Source: Paenibacillus qinlingensis (GTDB lineage Bacteria; Bacillota; Bacilli; Paenibacillales; NBRC-103111). Taken from it: a stretch of 64,000 bases of DNA. Both the position numbers and the translations under genes were made by a program. The stretch is from assembly GCF_013204845.1 (NCBI RefSeq), contig NZ_JABMKY010000006.1, positions 303,558 through 367,557 on the forward strand, in the 5' to 3' direction. The notes beneath the pieces are model-generated. The model was not told the DNA's origin. It searched no databases and was given only the letters and a program-made list of their open reading frames with translations. Below, one piece after another: positions 36,814-45,974 of the stretch. Each line of letters opens with the position of its first letter. Position 1 is the first letter of the stretch.

Positions 36814-38670
36814 TTAAGCTAGCTGTTCAAAATGAAACGCGAAATGCAACCTTCGCTCCAAATCGACCGTCACGCGCGCCCTCATATCCAACGCATAGTA
36901 GATCTTTTCGTGCCCAAAATGGTTTAGTGACGGAAGCGGCTCCACGACGGGCTCCATTAACGTTTCGTCATAGTTTAATACAAGTTTGAATGCAGCACCC
37001 ACAAGCTCGACCCGACCTTTTTCCACAACCTTAGGCTGCACCTGACAAATGAAACGCTCGATTAACGCAGCGCCAGCTTGTTCTAAGACATATTGATCCT
37101 CCAGCTCCAGCCAAGGCAGTTCGCCGTTTTTATGCCAAGTCCAGCTTCGCTCTAGCCTCAGCAGTCCCGGGATATTATAGGCATCCTGCAGCTCTACGAC
37201 GAACCGGTCATAGTCGTCAGTAATCTCGGACTGTCGTACGGTTGCTTTGTATGCTGCACCAGCCTGTTGGCTAACCCCATCCATAATTGGAACAGAGTGG
37301 CCTAGCGCACTGTTGCATATAAAGGAATACCTCGTAGGGGGTGCGAAGTATGGCTTCGTATATAGCCCGGCTCCTATATCAGCCAAGAACGTCTCGTGCC
37401 CAGCTAGGACGATGAAATGACCGACATCGTTATGATTATGGGGCTCATCGTTATTACCGCCTTTGGCGGCAAAGCTGAACTTGCCTTCCTCCTTCTCAAC
37501 CCGTGATACCATCCACTGCGCGTCCGCTAGATAGATCGACTCCGCCTTCCATTCTTCCCCCTGCGTTCTCGGCTCGTACCAAATCAAATTGCGAAACGCA
37601 GGCGCCCATCGGCCGCAATGATCATAAACCGCCTTGTCCTGAAACGTATATTCAGGGAGTTGCACTTCCGGAAACCGCCGTGCCATTTCATGGGTCAGCC
37701 CGATGTACACATCCCATTCCTCGGGCGAATCGGAGAAATTAACGATCTTGCGACCGTGAAGGAAGCAGTTCTGCTGAAATAAGGCTACCTGCTTCACATT
37801 AGGAACGGCGAGTAAATCTACAGCTCCGTTGGTTCTCCGGGATAGAAGCTCTGCGAAATACGTATAGAAACCGAATCCATACCCCCAATACATATATCCT
37901 TCCAAACAGGCGCCGTCTTCGCCATAGCCTTCCAGGAACAAATTGACCGTTGGCAGCGCTTTGTTCAAAACGAGAGCCAATTCCTGCTTATCCGCAATTA
38001 AGTAGATGGCTGCCGCGCCAATCGAACCGGCACACACCGCCGCCCAGTTATTGCGCACATGCTCCCAGAAGTAATCGTTCCCCAGAAAAGGTGCAAAAAT
38101 GCGGCGGTACACTTCTCTATATACACGATCGCGTATGGTCTCCGGCCAACGATGCCCCGTCAGCATCATCACCTCAGCCAGTGCGTAAGCAGTCTCCGCA
38201 GCAAATAGATCAATCCCGATGCCCGGGTCCGGCACATTGTGTTCATGTACGGAGTATCCATCCGTTCTAAGTCCAGGTGGGCTCTCAAAAGTGACCGGCA
38301 CGCACCAGGAAAATTCACCGCAAATGGCCCACACCGTATCCAAAAGTCCATCGTGGTAATCGGAGCGTTCTGGCATTAGCCAACTCAACAAGCCAAATGT
38401 CGTGAGACGTTGTCTCCTGGAGAAATAGACCGGCTCATATGTTTTGCGGAAGCCATCCTCCCAGACTCGGCGGAATAGCGTCCAGGGCAATTCCGAAATG
38501 GGCTGCCCGAGAAATCGTTCTGCATCCGCAGCCAACCGTTCAAGAATCGGCTGGAATTCGGGCTCGGACATAATTCGGCTGCGTACGGCTTCCCGATCTT
38601 CCCGAAAGAGCCAATTGCCGATTCCGGCGCTGCCGTCGGCCAGTTGCTCGTAAATGGAATTATAAATCAT
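36814..38670 (-). CDS. Heparinase II/III-family polysaccharide lyase
   Basis: 618 residues from ATG 38670 (GGAGG 11 nt upstream; a TTG at 38679 is too close to it). The N-terminal half is an (alpha/alpha) toroid with HVRNNWAAVCAGSIG and GEDGACLEGYMYWGYGFG. The C-terminal beta-sandwich begins with NNDEPHNHNDVGHF, the His-rich motif of the heparinase II/III C-terminal domain. There is no signal peptide, so it probably acts in the cytoplasm as an exolytic oligosaccharide lyase (as in PL15/PL17-type families). It is transcribed towards importer 2 and divergent from the sensor kinase gene. The substrate (heparosan, alginate or other uronate) is open. Confidence 0.88.
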   Translation of the reverse strand: MIYNSIYEQLADGSAGIGNWLFREDREAVRSRIMSEPEFQPILERLAADAERFLGQPISELPWTLFRRVWEDGFRKTYEPVYFSRRQRLTTFGLLSWLMPERSDYHDGLLDTVWAICGEFSWCVPVTFESPPGLRTDGYSVHEHNVPDPGIGIDLFAAETAYALAEVMMLTGHRWPETIRDRVYREVYRRIFAPFLGNDYFWEHVRNNWAAVCAGSIGAAAIYLIADKQELALVLNKALPTVNLFLEGYGEDGACLEGYMYWGYGFGFYTYFAELLSRRTNGAVDLLAVPNVKQVALFQQNCFLHGRKIVNFSDSPEEWDVYIGLTHEMARRFPEVQLPEYTFQDKAVYDHCGRWAPAFRNLIWYEPRTQGEEWKAESIYLADAQWMVSRVEKEEGKFSFAAKGGNNDEPHNHNDVGHFIVLAGHETFLADIGAGLYTKPYFAPPTRYSFICNSALGHSVPIMDGVSQQAGAAYKATVRQSEITDDYDRFVVELQDAYNIPGLLRLERSWTWHKNGELPWLELEDQYVLEQAGAALIERFICQVQPKVVEKGRVELVGAAFKLVLNYDETLMEPVVEPLPSLNHFGHEKIYYALDMRARVTVDLERRLHFAFHFEQLA

Positions 38671-38822
38671 AGTCTCCAATGCCTCCCTGTTCAGTAAACT
38701 ACTAGAACTAACGGTATTTACCCTCCAGTATAATGCAGTGGTTAGAATCCCTCTATCGGGGGACGTGACACGATTCTTGTTTTTATGACTTATCTACGTA
38801 TAAACTCCAATTGTCATCACGG

Positions 38823-38851
38823 TTGTTAGCGCTTTATTTGTTTTGTATACT
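38823..38851 (+). promoter_or_regulatory. Promoter of the two-component operon with overlapping cre-like site
   Basis: TTGTTA (38823-38828), a 17-bp spacer and TATACT (38846-38851) form a good sigma-A promoter. TGTTAGCGCTTTAT (38824-38837), a 12/14 cre-like sequence, overlaps the -35 and would let CcpA block RNA polymerase. Confidence 0.6.
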
Positions 38852-38892
38852 AGGCAAGACAAGATTAAATAACGACAAAGCGAGGCTGAATC

Positions 38893-40623
38893 ATGACAAC
38901 AAGGAAGAAATTTGGATTAACACCGAAGCCGCATTCGTTAAAGTCTCGACTCATCATAATTCTGTTTATTAGCTCGCTTGCACCTTTAATTTTGATAGGA
39001 AGCATTTCTTATTTCTCTATGTATGCCATTTTGCAAAATAAGGCGGAGGGCGGTGCCCTTAGTAATTTGCATCAAGTCAGGATCATGTTGGAAGATACCA
39101 TAGGCCAGTTGAATCACACGTCGCAACAGCTAGCTTTTGACGGTAGAGTGGGCAAAAGTCTTGAAACGTATTTGTCAGCTGATATCTATGAGAAAAAAAG
39201 ATTGAACGATGAGATCAGAAGTGAATTAGGATTAATTCATTTTACGAACCCTACGCTGGGATTGATGTTTTACTATTTTGAGAGAGACAATCAGGCCTTA
39301 TTCGAGAATTTTAGTGTGAGTGACAACTATGATTTGAAAAAACTGCCTGTCCTCATCAAATTCGATAAACTTACCTATATGGGACCGCATCTGTCACTAA
39401 ATCCAATTGATGGCAATCAAGTGCTTTCGATTTTGCGTAAAGTAGAGCTTCCAGATCGTGATGATGTATATGTTTATATTGAAACGAATTTTAAATTAGC
39501 CGAAAGTATTCTCAAAGACAATGATCAATTTGGCGGCAACTTGGTACATCTAATCCTCGATAATCACGGCAAAATTGTATATAGCGAGAATTCTGCGGAT
39601 TTCCCGATTGGGATGCAATACGATGGGAAAGATTCGCATACCGATATCACAGCTAAATATCGCATGTTCGAGGAAGAGAGCAATCAAACCTGGAAAGTCA
39701 TGTCGGCGGTGCCCAAATCAGTCTACAATCTCGAAGTATATAGATGGATGAAACAGTTTGTGTTTTTTGCCGTTTTAACGTTAATCGCGAGTTTCTTTAT
39801 TGCTTGGCTGATATGGCGAACAGTGTATCGTCCGCTGAACCTGCTCAGTACGGATATTCGCAATGTCAAAAGCAATAATGAGGTATTTCCTAGAAGACAA
39901 TCGCAAATCTCGGAGTTTTCTATGATCTACAGAGAGTTTGCGGAAATGAGAAGTCGTATTTTCGAACTCATCAGCGAGGTTGAGCAAAAAGAGCAGAGCA
40001 AAGCCTTTCTTGAGGTTGAGAAATTAATGACTCAAATCAATCCTCATTTTATTCATAATACACTGGATACGATTCGATGGCTGGCTCGTGCCAACGGGCA
40101 GAAGGATATTGATCGGCTGGTATCTACGTTGAACAAAGTACTCTATTATAATCTCGGCAAAGGTGGACCTGCACGAATTAAAGATGAAATTGATGCATTG
40201 AAAAATTATGTTGAACTGCAAGGGATTCGCTATAATTTTCATTTTGATGTGAAGATCCATGCGGATTCTGAAGCACTTGAATTGGCAGTTCCTCGATTTA
40301 TTCTGCAGCCGTTAGTAGAGAATGCGTTATACCATGGCCTAGGCGACAATGGCGTGATTGAAGTGAGTGTAATCGAAGATGGCTTCTCGCATGTCATTAT
40401 CGAAGTGAAAGACAATGGAGATGGCATGACAGAGGAAGATATCATTCAATTAATGAGTGAGAACACGATAGAGAAAAAGAAGGTAGGCATGGGGATTGGA
40501 CTTCAATATGTGTATCGTATGGTTAAATTCCAATTTGGGCCAGCGGCCAGTTTTCATATTGAAAGCACAATCGGTGCAGGGACGACGATCGTTCTTCGTC
40601 TTCCAATAGGAGGAGTTAGCTAA
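38893..40623 (+). CDS. YesM-like sensor histidine kinase
   Basis: 576 residues. Transmembrane helices at ~19-41 and ~285-305 flank an extracytoplasmic sensor. A HAMP region follows, then the His_kinase motif QINPHFIHNTLDTIRWLA with phosphoacceptor His385, and an HATPase domain (LQPLVENALYHGLG, DNGDGM). It overlaps the response-regulator start by 1 nt (TAATG). This family senses extracellular sugar, often through contact with an ABC binding protein. It most likely controls the importer 3 operon that follows. Confidence 0.93.
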   Translation: MTTRKKFGLTPKPHSLKSRLIIILFISSLAPLILIGSISYFSMYAILQNKAEGGALSNLHQVRIMLEDTIGQLNHTSQQLAFDGRVGKSLETYLSADIYEKKRLNDEIRSELGLIHFTNPTLGLMFYYFERDNQALFENFSVSDNYDLKKLPVLIKFDKLTYMGPHLSLNPIDGNQVLSILRKVELPDRDDVYVYIETNFKLAESILKDNDQFGGNLVHLILDNHGKIVYSENSADFPIGMQYDGKDSHTDITAKYRMFEEESNQTWKVMSAVPKSVYNLEVYRWMKQFVFFAVLTLIASFFIAWLIWRTVYRPLNLLSTDIRNVKSNNEVFPRRQSQISEFSMIYREFAEMRSRIFELISEVEQKEQSKAFLEVEKLMTQINPHFIHNTLDTIRWLARANGQKDIDRLVSTLNKVLYYNLGKGGPARIKDEIDALKNYVELQGIRYNFHFDVKIHADSEALELAVPRFILQPLVENALYHGLGDNGVIEVSVIEDGFSHVIIEVKDNGDGMTEEDIIQLMSENTIEKKKVGMGIGLQYVYRMVKFQFGPAASFHIESTIGAGTTIVLRLPIGGVS

Positions 40624-41408
40624 TGATAAAAGTTATGGTTGTTGACGATGATCACTTGGTACGTAAAGGTTTCATTACGATGATGCCTTGGCGGGAGCAT
40701 CATTTAGAAGTCGTAGGCGAAGCAGGGAATGGTAAGAAAGCCTTGGAGTTTCTTGCCGACAATCAGGTTGACTTACTGATCACAGATTTAGCGATGCCTG
40801 TCATGTCCGGTATTGATTTAATGAGGTCAGTGAAAGAGAAGTACAAAGATATTAGTATGGTTGTTTTGACGTTCCATCAGGATTTCGAACTTATCCAGGA
40901 AGCACTTCGTCTTGGAGCGCTGGATTACATAACGAAGGTTGAGCTTGAACATGAGCACATGGATGAAGTGCTACGGCGAATTGTAAACAAAATGGAAGAG
41001 CAACATATGCGAACTAGGGAGACACAAGATCAGCCTCCTCCTGTGACGACGCATGCGATTGAGGATGAGGGACCTTACTCTCCAGAAGTCAATGCAAGTG
41101 TATGGAAAGCCGTGGATATTATTCATGCGGAGTTTCAAAAGGACCTTTTATTGCCAGATATTGCGAAAAGAGTGAATATGAGCCGCAGCTATTTCAGCCG
41201 TTGTTTTCGGGATATTGCTGGTAAAACGTGCAATGATTTTATCCGTGAAGTGCGGGTGAATCATGCGAAAGCCATGCTTACACAGACGAACAAATCCATA
41301 GGGTGGATCGCTACACAAGCTGGGTATCCGAATGAGAAATATTTCAGTAAGGTATTTCGGGAGTCAACAGGGATGCTGCCAGGTGAGTTTCGTAAGAGTC
41401 AGTCATAA
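40623..41408 (+). CDS. YesN-like response regulator, short form (REC + AraC HTH)
   Basis: 261 residues. The receiver domain (~1-120) has the acidic pocket DDD8-10, phosphoacceptor Asp55 in LLITDLAMP and Lys of YITK. The AraC DNA-binding domain (~160-261) contains MSRSYFSRCFRDIAGKTCND and PNEKYFSKVFRESTG. YesN proteins are usually ~350-540 residues; this one lacks the central region. It is translationally coupled to the kinase. Confidence 0.92.
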   Translation: MIKVMVVDDDHLVRKGFITMMPWREHHLEVVGEAGNGKKALEFLADNQVDLLITDLAMPVMSGIDLMRSVKEKYKDISMVVLTFHQDFELIQEALRLGALDYITKVELEHEHMDEVLRRIVNKMEEQHMRTRETQDQPPPVTTHAIEDEGPYSPEVNASVWKAVDIIHAEFQKDLLLPDIAKRVNMSRSYFSRCFRDIAGKTCNDFIREVRVNHAKAMLTQTNKSIGWIATQAGYPNEKYFSKVFRESTGMLPGEFRKSQS

Positions 41409-41429
41409 TGAGTGGAGGAAAGGTCACAT

Positions 41430-41492
41430 ATCGTCTCCTAAAAAGTGCACTTTCGTCTACTGGACGTTCTATGTAGCCAATTACGAGACGAT
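41430..41492. other. Inverted repeat upstream of the importer 3 binding-protein gene
   Basis: ATCGTCTC (41430-41437) and GAGACGAT (41485-41492) form an 8-bp perfect inverted repeat across 47 bp, ~90 bp before the binding-protein gene. It could be an operator pair or a weak hairpin. No terminator tail follows. Confidence 0.35.
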
Positions 41493-41581
41493 TTGTTCCT
41501 AAACACAAGACAGAATTAGACCCGAATGCCTTTCATTTTCTTTAAGATGTAAGTGTAGGGTAATTAAAGAGGAGGGGCATT

Positions 41582-43246
41582 ATGAAGAATAAAAAAGCTC
41601 TAATTTCGATGATGGCAATCGCTGTTCTAATGACAGCATGTTCGAGTAACAACGCAGGGACTAAGGATAGCGGGCAATCGTCGGCGGATTCCAACGTGAA
41701 AGTTGACCCTTTGAAGATGCCGAATCCAATTGAAGTTACCACGTTCAAAAGTTTAAGCCCTGGAGCTAAATTGCCAGCTGGTGATACGGTAGAAAGCAAC
41801 CAGTACATGAAATATATTTCACAAAAAACGAATATTAACTTTAAAATTCTCTGGTATGCCGCTCCTCAGGATCATGAGCAAAAAATGAAGTTGGCTATCG
41901 CAAGTAACGACTTACCTGACGTAATGCTGGTGAACGAGCAGATCTTCTTGGCGTTAGCTGAAGCTGGCCAAATTGAAGATATGACCAAAGTATATGAGAA
42001 ATATGCGTCTCCGTTGGCAAAAGAATTGTACGGTTCAACGAATAATAAAGCCTTGGAAAAAGCGACGTATAAGGGTAAATTAATGGGTATTCCGAATATT
42101 AGCGTACAAGCGGATGCGGCAAGCATGGTGTGGGTACGCAAAGATTGGATGGATAAATTAGGATTGCAACCGCCGAAATCAGTTGATGATGTTACGGCCA
42201 TTGCCAAAGCTTTCGTCGAGAAAGATCCAGACGGAAATGGTAAAGCGGATACAATGGGAATCGCTGGGTTTGAGAAATCACTGGCAGTTAACGGGAAAGC
42301 ACAACGGGGCGATTTCAAAGCTATTTTTCAAGCATTTGGTGCGTATCCTTCCGGTGGTGTTGAGGGTGTTTCCAACTGGATAAAAGATAGCTCAGGCAAG
42401 GTTGTCTATGCTTCAATCACACCAGAAACGAAACAAGCGCTCAGTAAGCTGCGCGAAATGTATGCTGCAGGGGCAATTGATAAGGAATTTGTTCTGCGTA
42501 AAGAGCCGAACGAGAATATCGTTTCAGGCAAGTCGGGTATTTTCTTTGGACCTTGGTGGTCGGGTGGTTTAGCTGCTGACACGATGAAGTTGAATCCAAA
42601 AGCTGACTTCGTACCGTATTTGATCCCTGATGCTAAAGGCACAGTGAATACAATGATGGTGCCTGTGAGTACACAGTTTATCGTTGTGAAAAAGGGGATG
42701 AAGAACCCTGAAGCCGCTATGGTTTATGCGAACACGTTTATCAATGCGCAACGTAAAGTAGACCCAGATGCTTTGAAGCTTGATTTCTCAGTAAGTGCAG
42801 AACACTGGCCGATCGGAAATGCTACTTTCGACTTTGCCGATGCGGTAGAAAGAAAGTCCGATATGTTGAAAAAGGCAATGGGTGGGCAAACCAAACCCGA
42901 AGAGTTAAGTCCTGAAATGAAAGAAATGTTTGATAAGGCAACTCGTGACAAAGCTAATCCTAAAGCAGATCTGAAAGATTGGTCTGGCTACTATGGCTAC
43001 ACGGCTCCTGCTGAACTGTTGAAACAAAACATGAATAAAGTGTATAGCGAATTTACAGCAAACACAAAAACGATGGAAAGAAAATGGGCGAACCTGCAAA
43101 AGCTTGAGAAAGAAACGTTCTTCGGTATTGTAATGGGCGAGAAACCGCTGGATGCCTTTGATAAGTTCGTAACCGATTGGAAAGCGCAAGGTGGCGACGA
43201 AATTACGAAAGAAGTAACAGATGAACTAAGCAAATCCAAAAAGTAA
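41582..43246 (+). CDS. Solute-binding lipoprotein of importer 3
   Basis: 554 residues. The lipobox is VLMTAC (Cys ~20), followed by a Ser/Asn-rich linker and a family 1-type binding fold. AGGAGGGG precedes the ATG. It is next to the YesM/YesN pair, which probably regulates it. The ligand is unknown. The operon enzymes are phosphoesterase-like rather than glycosidases, so a phosphorylated sugar or polyol is possible. Confidence 0.9.
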   Translation: MKNKKALISMMAIAVLMTACSSNNAGTKDSGQSSADSNVKVDPLKMPNPIEVTTFKSLSPGAKLPAGDTVESNQYMKYISQKTNINFKILWYAAPQDHEQKMKLAIASNDLPDVMLVNEQIFLALAEAGQIEDMTKVYEKYASPLAKELYGSTNNKALEKATYKGKLMGIPNISVQADAASMVWVRKDWMDKLGLQPPKSVDDVTAIAKAFVEKDPDGNGKADTMGIAGFEKSLAVNGKAQRGDFKAIFQAFGAYPSGGVEGVSNWIKDSSGKVVYASITPETKQALSKLREMYAAGAIDKEFVLRKEPNENIVSGKSGIFFGPWWSGGLAADTMKLNPKADFVPYLIPDAKGTVNTMMVPVSTQFIVVKKGMKNPEAAMVYANTFINAQRKVDPDALKLDFSVSAEHWPIGNATFDFADAVERKSDMLKKAMGGQTKPEELSPEMKEMFDKATRDKANPKADLKDWSGYYGYTAPAELLKQNMNKVYSEFTANTKTMERKWANLQKLEKETFFGIVMGEKPLDAFDKFVTDWKAQGGDEITKEVTDELSKSKK

Positions 43247-43260
43247 ACGTGTAAGAATCA

Positions 43261-43297
43261 AAAGCGCACCGCCTAACCGATTGGTGGTGTGCTTTTT
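43261..43297 (+). terminator. Attenuator-like terminator between binding protein and permease genes
   Basis: AAAGCGCACCGCC pairs with GGTGGTGTGCTTT and is followed by TTTTT. Partial termination here would give more binding protein than permease. Confidence 0.8.
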
Positions 43298-43331
43298 GTA
43301 CAATCATGATGGGAACAGAGGTGTATAGCTG

Positions 43332-44222
43332 ATGAATATTCGATCATTTTACAAGCACTACCATTTGATGCTCTTGCCAGGAATCCTGCTTCTCATTATT
43401 TTCCAACTAATTCCAATGTTCGGAATCGCCATTGCGTTCCAAAACTTCAAGATCGGATTGGGCATCTGGGACTCCCCTTGGATCGGGCTTGAGAATTTTA
43501 CGTACATGTTCGAACTGGAAGACAGCAAAACAATCTTTTTTAATACGGTATTTATTGCCGTTTGTAAAATTATTGCTCATTTGATTGTTCCGCTTACATT
43601 TGCGATATTGCTCAATGAGGTTCGATTTCATATTTTTAAAAGATGGGTGCAGACCGTGGTCTACCTTCCCCATTTTATTTCTTGGGTTATCTTAGCAGGT
43701 GTCGTATTGGATATGCTGTCCTTGGATGGCATCATCAACAGTGCGTTGAAAATGTTTGGTTTCGAACCGATCATGTTTTTGGCAAAAAACAGTTGGTTCC
43801 CTACTATTGTGGTTAGCTCCGATATTTGGAAAGAATTTGGATTTGCTGCCATCATCTATTTAGCTGCCTTAGCTGGCATTAATCCGTCTCTATATGAAGC
43901 TGCTGAAATGGATGGCGCCAATCGCTTGAAGCAGTTATGGTATGTTACTTTGCCAAGCTTGATTCCTACTGTCGTATTGTTGGCTACCTTAAGTATTGGG
44001 AACATTCTGAATGCAGGTTTTGATCAAATTTTCAATTTGTATAATCCGCTTGTTTACCAATCAGGCGATATTATTGATACGTACGTTTACCGGGTTGGGC
44101 TCGTGCAGGCACAATATGGCTTAGCAACAGCCGTCGGACTTTTGAAATCAATGATTGGATTCATCCTCATTATCCTCTCTTACAAAATAGCGTATAAATA
44201 CGCAAACTACAGAATTTTCTAA
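43332..44222 (+). CDS. ABC sugar transporter permease, LplB type (importer 3)
   Basis: 296 residues, six helices. The LIPMFGIAIAFQNFKIG signature and the EAA loop YEAAEMDGANRLKQLWYVTL are clear. AGAGGTG lies upstream of the ATG. It pairs with the LplC gene 18 bp downstream. Confidence 0.92.
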   Translation: MNIRSFYKHYHLMLLPGILLLIIFQLIPMFGIAIAFQNFKIGLGIWDSPWIGLENFTYMFELEDSKTIFFNTVFIAVCKIIAHLIVPLTFAILLNEVRFHIFKRWVQTVVYLPHFISWVILAGVVLDMLSLDGIINSALKMFGFEPIMFLAKNSWFPTIVVSSDIWKEFGFAAIIYLAALAGINPSLYEAAEMDGANRLKQLWYVTLPSLIPTVVLLATLSIGNILNAGFDQIFNLYNPLVYQSGDIIDTYVYRVGLVQAQYGLATAVGLLKSMIGFILIILSYKIAYKYANYRIF

Positions 44223-44240
44223 TGAAGCAGGTGATTAGTC

Positions 44241-45128
44241 ATGGTACGCAATAGAACATTATCCGCTCAGGTAATCGAAGCCATTCTCATCTTAGTTATG
44301 CTGCTCATCTCGTTCATGTCGCTGGCGCCTGTTGTACACGTATTCTCTGTTTCGTTTAGTGATAACGCTGCAGCGGCAGGCGGCCTCGTTAAGTTTTGGC
44401 CGGTTGGTTTTACCTTAGAATCTTATCGTAAAATTCTGGAAGAGCCGCACTTTTTCAATGCTTTTCTTGTCTCTGTCAAACGGGTATTACTCGGTGGTGG
44501 CATTAACTTCGTATTAACTGTCATGATGGCTTACCCTTTGTCTCGAAGTAATAAAGAATTCCCGCATCGCACCATCTATATGTGGTTTATGTTATTCACG
44601 ATGTTATTTACCGGTGGCATTATTCCTTTATATTTAACAATTAAATCCCTTGGGATGTTCAATACGATTTGGGCACTCGTGCTGCCAGGTGCTGTACCCG
44701 TGTTTAACGTGATCTTGTTAATGAACTTCTTCCGTAACCTGCCGAAGGAGCTCAGCGAAGCGGGGTACATGGATGGGGCAGGCCCTTGGTACATGATGAT
44801 TCGTGTCTACCTACCACTTTCATTGCCTGCTATGGCAACCGTTACTTTATTCAGTATTGTTGGTCATTGGAATGCTTTCTTTGACGGAATGATTTTTATG
44901 CGAAGCGCCGAATATTATCCGCTGCAAACGTATATTCAGCAGCTCGTTGTGAGTCAGAATGCGATGTTGGAGCTGGATTCTTCCAAACTGGAATTACTAA
45001 TGAAGGTTTCAGACAAAACGCTCAATGCGGCCAAGATCGTCGTATCAATGGTGCCGATTTTAATTATTTATCCATTCCTGCAAAAGTACTTTATCCACGG
45101 TATCATGCTAGGCTCTGTCAAAGAATAG
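44241..45128 (+). CDS. ABC sugar transporter permease, LplC type (importer 3)
   Basis: 295 residues, six helices. MLFTGGIIPLYLTIKSLGM and the EAA-like loop LSEAGYMDGAGPWYMMIRVY are seen, and the C-terminus HGIMLGSVKE is typical. It is followed closely by the EEP gene, so transporter and enzymes form one operon. Confidence 0.92.
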   Translation: MVRNRTLSAQVIEAILILVMLLISFMSLAPVVHVFSVSFSDNAAAAGGLVKFWPVGFTLESYRKILEEPHFFNAFLVSVKRVLLGGGINFVLTVMMAYPLSRSNKEFPHRTIYMWFMLFTMLFTGGIIPLYLTIKSLGMFNTIWALVLPGAVPVFNVILLMNFFRNLPKELSEAGYMDGAGPWYMMIRVYLPLSLPAMATVTLFSIVGHWNAFFDGMIFMRSAEYYPLQTYIQQLVVSQNAMLELDSSKLELLMKVSDKTLNAAKIVVSMVPILIIYPFLQKYFIHGIMLGSVKE

Positions 45129-45149
45129 ATACAAAAGAGGTGCAATGAG

Positions 45150-45974
45150 ATGATAGGGAAGGTCATGACTTTCAATTTACGATACAACGAGCCAAAGGAT
45201 GGGGACAATGCATGGCCTTATCGCGTTAAGCGTGTTTCTCAAACGATCCAAGAACACGCCCCTATACTTTTCGGTACACAAGAAGGCTATTATGACATGC
45301 TGAAGGAGCTTCATGAAGAGCTGCCAGCCTACAATTGGATCGGTACAGGTCGGTTTGGCGAACACGAAGATGAACATAATGCTATTTTTTATAAAAAAGA
45401 TCAGCTTGAAATTGTTGAAGAAGGGCATTTCTGGCTATCCGATACACCAGAAGTTGTCGCAACGAAAAGCTGGGACAGCATGTACCCAAGAATGTGTACG
45501 TGGGCTCGATTCATAGACAAGAATAGCCAGAGAGTATTTGTTGTCTACAACACACATCTGGACCACCGCAGCCAGGAAGCAAGAGAACATGGCGTGAAGG
45601 TAATTTGGAATTACATAGCCAAGCATCAAATTGACCAACCACTTCCGGTTATCCTTATGGGAGACATGAATAGTCATCCGAACAATGCTACGATCCGTTA
45701 TTTAAGCGGGGAGTCGAAGGAAGAAGGACCGAAAGGATGGTTAATGGACGCATATTCCCTTCTAGAAGGAGAGATCGGTCGAACTGCGCACGATTTCAAT
45801 GGGGGATCAGATGAAGCGCCTATTGATTATATATTCGTATCACCTGAGGTAGAACTGTTGGAAACGATCATCGATAGAAGGCAAATTGGAGGGGGTTACC
45901 CTTCCGATCATTACCCCATTATTGCAGCTGTGCGCCTCACCTTAAACGGCGCCAATCAAGGAGATAAGCGATGA
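45150..45974 (+). CDS. Endonuclease/exonuclease/phosphatase (EEP) family hydrolase
   Basis: 274 residues, no signal peptide. The EEP motifs are intact: MTFNLRYNE (Asn), FGTQEG (metal-binding Glu), NTHLDHRS, MGDMNSHP (Asp/Asn) and SDHYPI (terminal Asp-His). It is a metal-dependent phosphodiesterase or phosphomonoesterase. It overlaps the next gene by 4 nt (ATGA). In a sugar-import operon it is more likely to hydrolyse a phosphodiester of an imported compound than to cut DNA, but this is inferred from position. Confidence 0.88.
   Translation: MIGKVMTFNLRYNEPKDGDNAWPYRVKRVSQTIQEHAPILFGTQEGYYDMLKELHEELPAYNWIGTGRFGEHEDEHNAIFYKKDQLEIVEEGHFWLSDTPEVVATKSWDSMYPRMCTWARFIDKNSQRVFVVYNTHLDHRSQEAREHGVKVIWNYIAKHQIDQPLPVILMGDMNSHPNNATIRYLSGESKEEGPKGWLMDAYSLLEGEIGRTAHDFNGGSDEAPIDYIFVSPEVELLETIIDRRQIGGGYPSDHYPIIAAVRLTLNGANQGDKR

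Noticed and set aside
38801..38815. Reverse-orientation AATTGGA box near the kinase promoter as a sixth activator site
   Set aside because: No -10-like hexamer lies 39-40 bp downstream on that strand, and the kinase gene already has a good sigma-A promoter.
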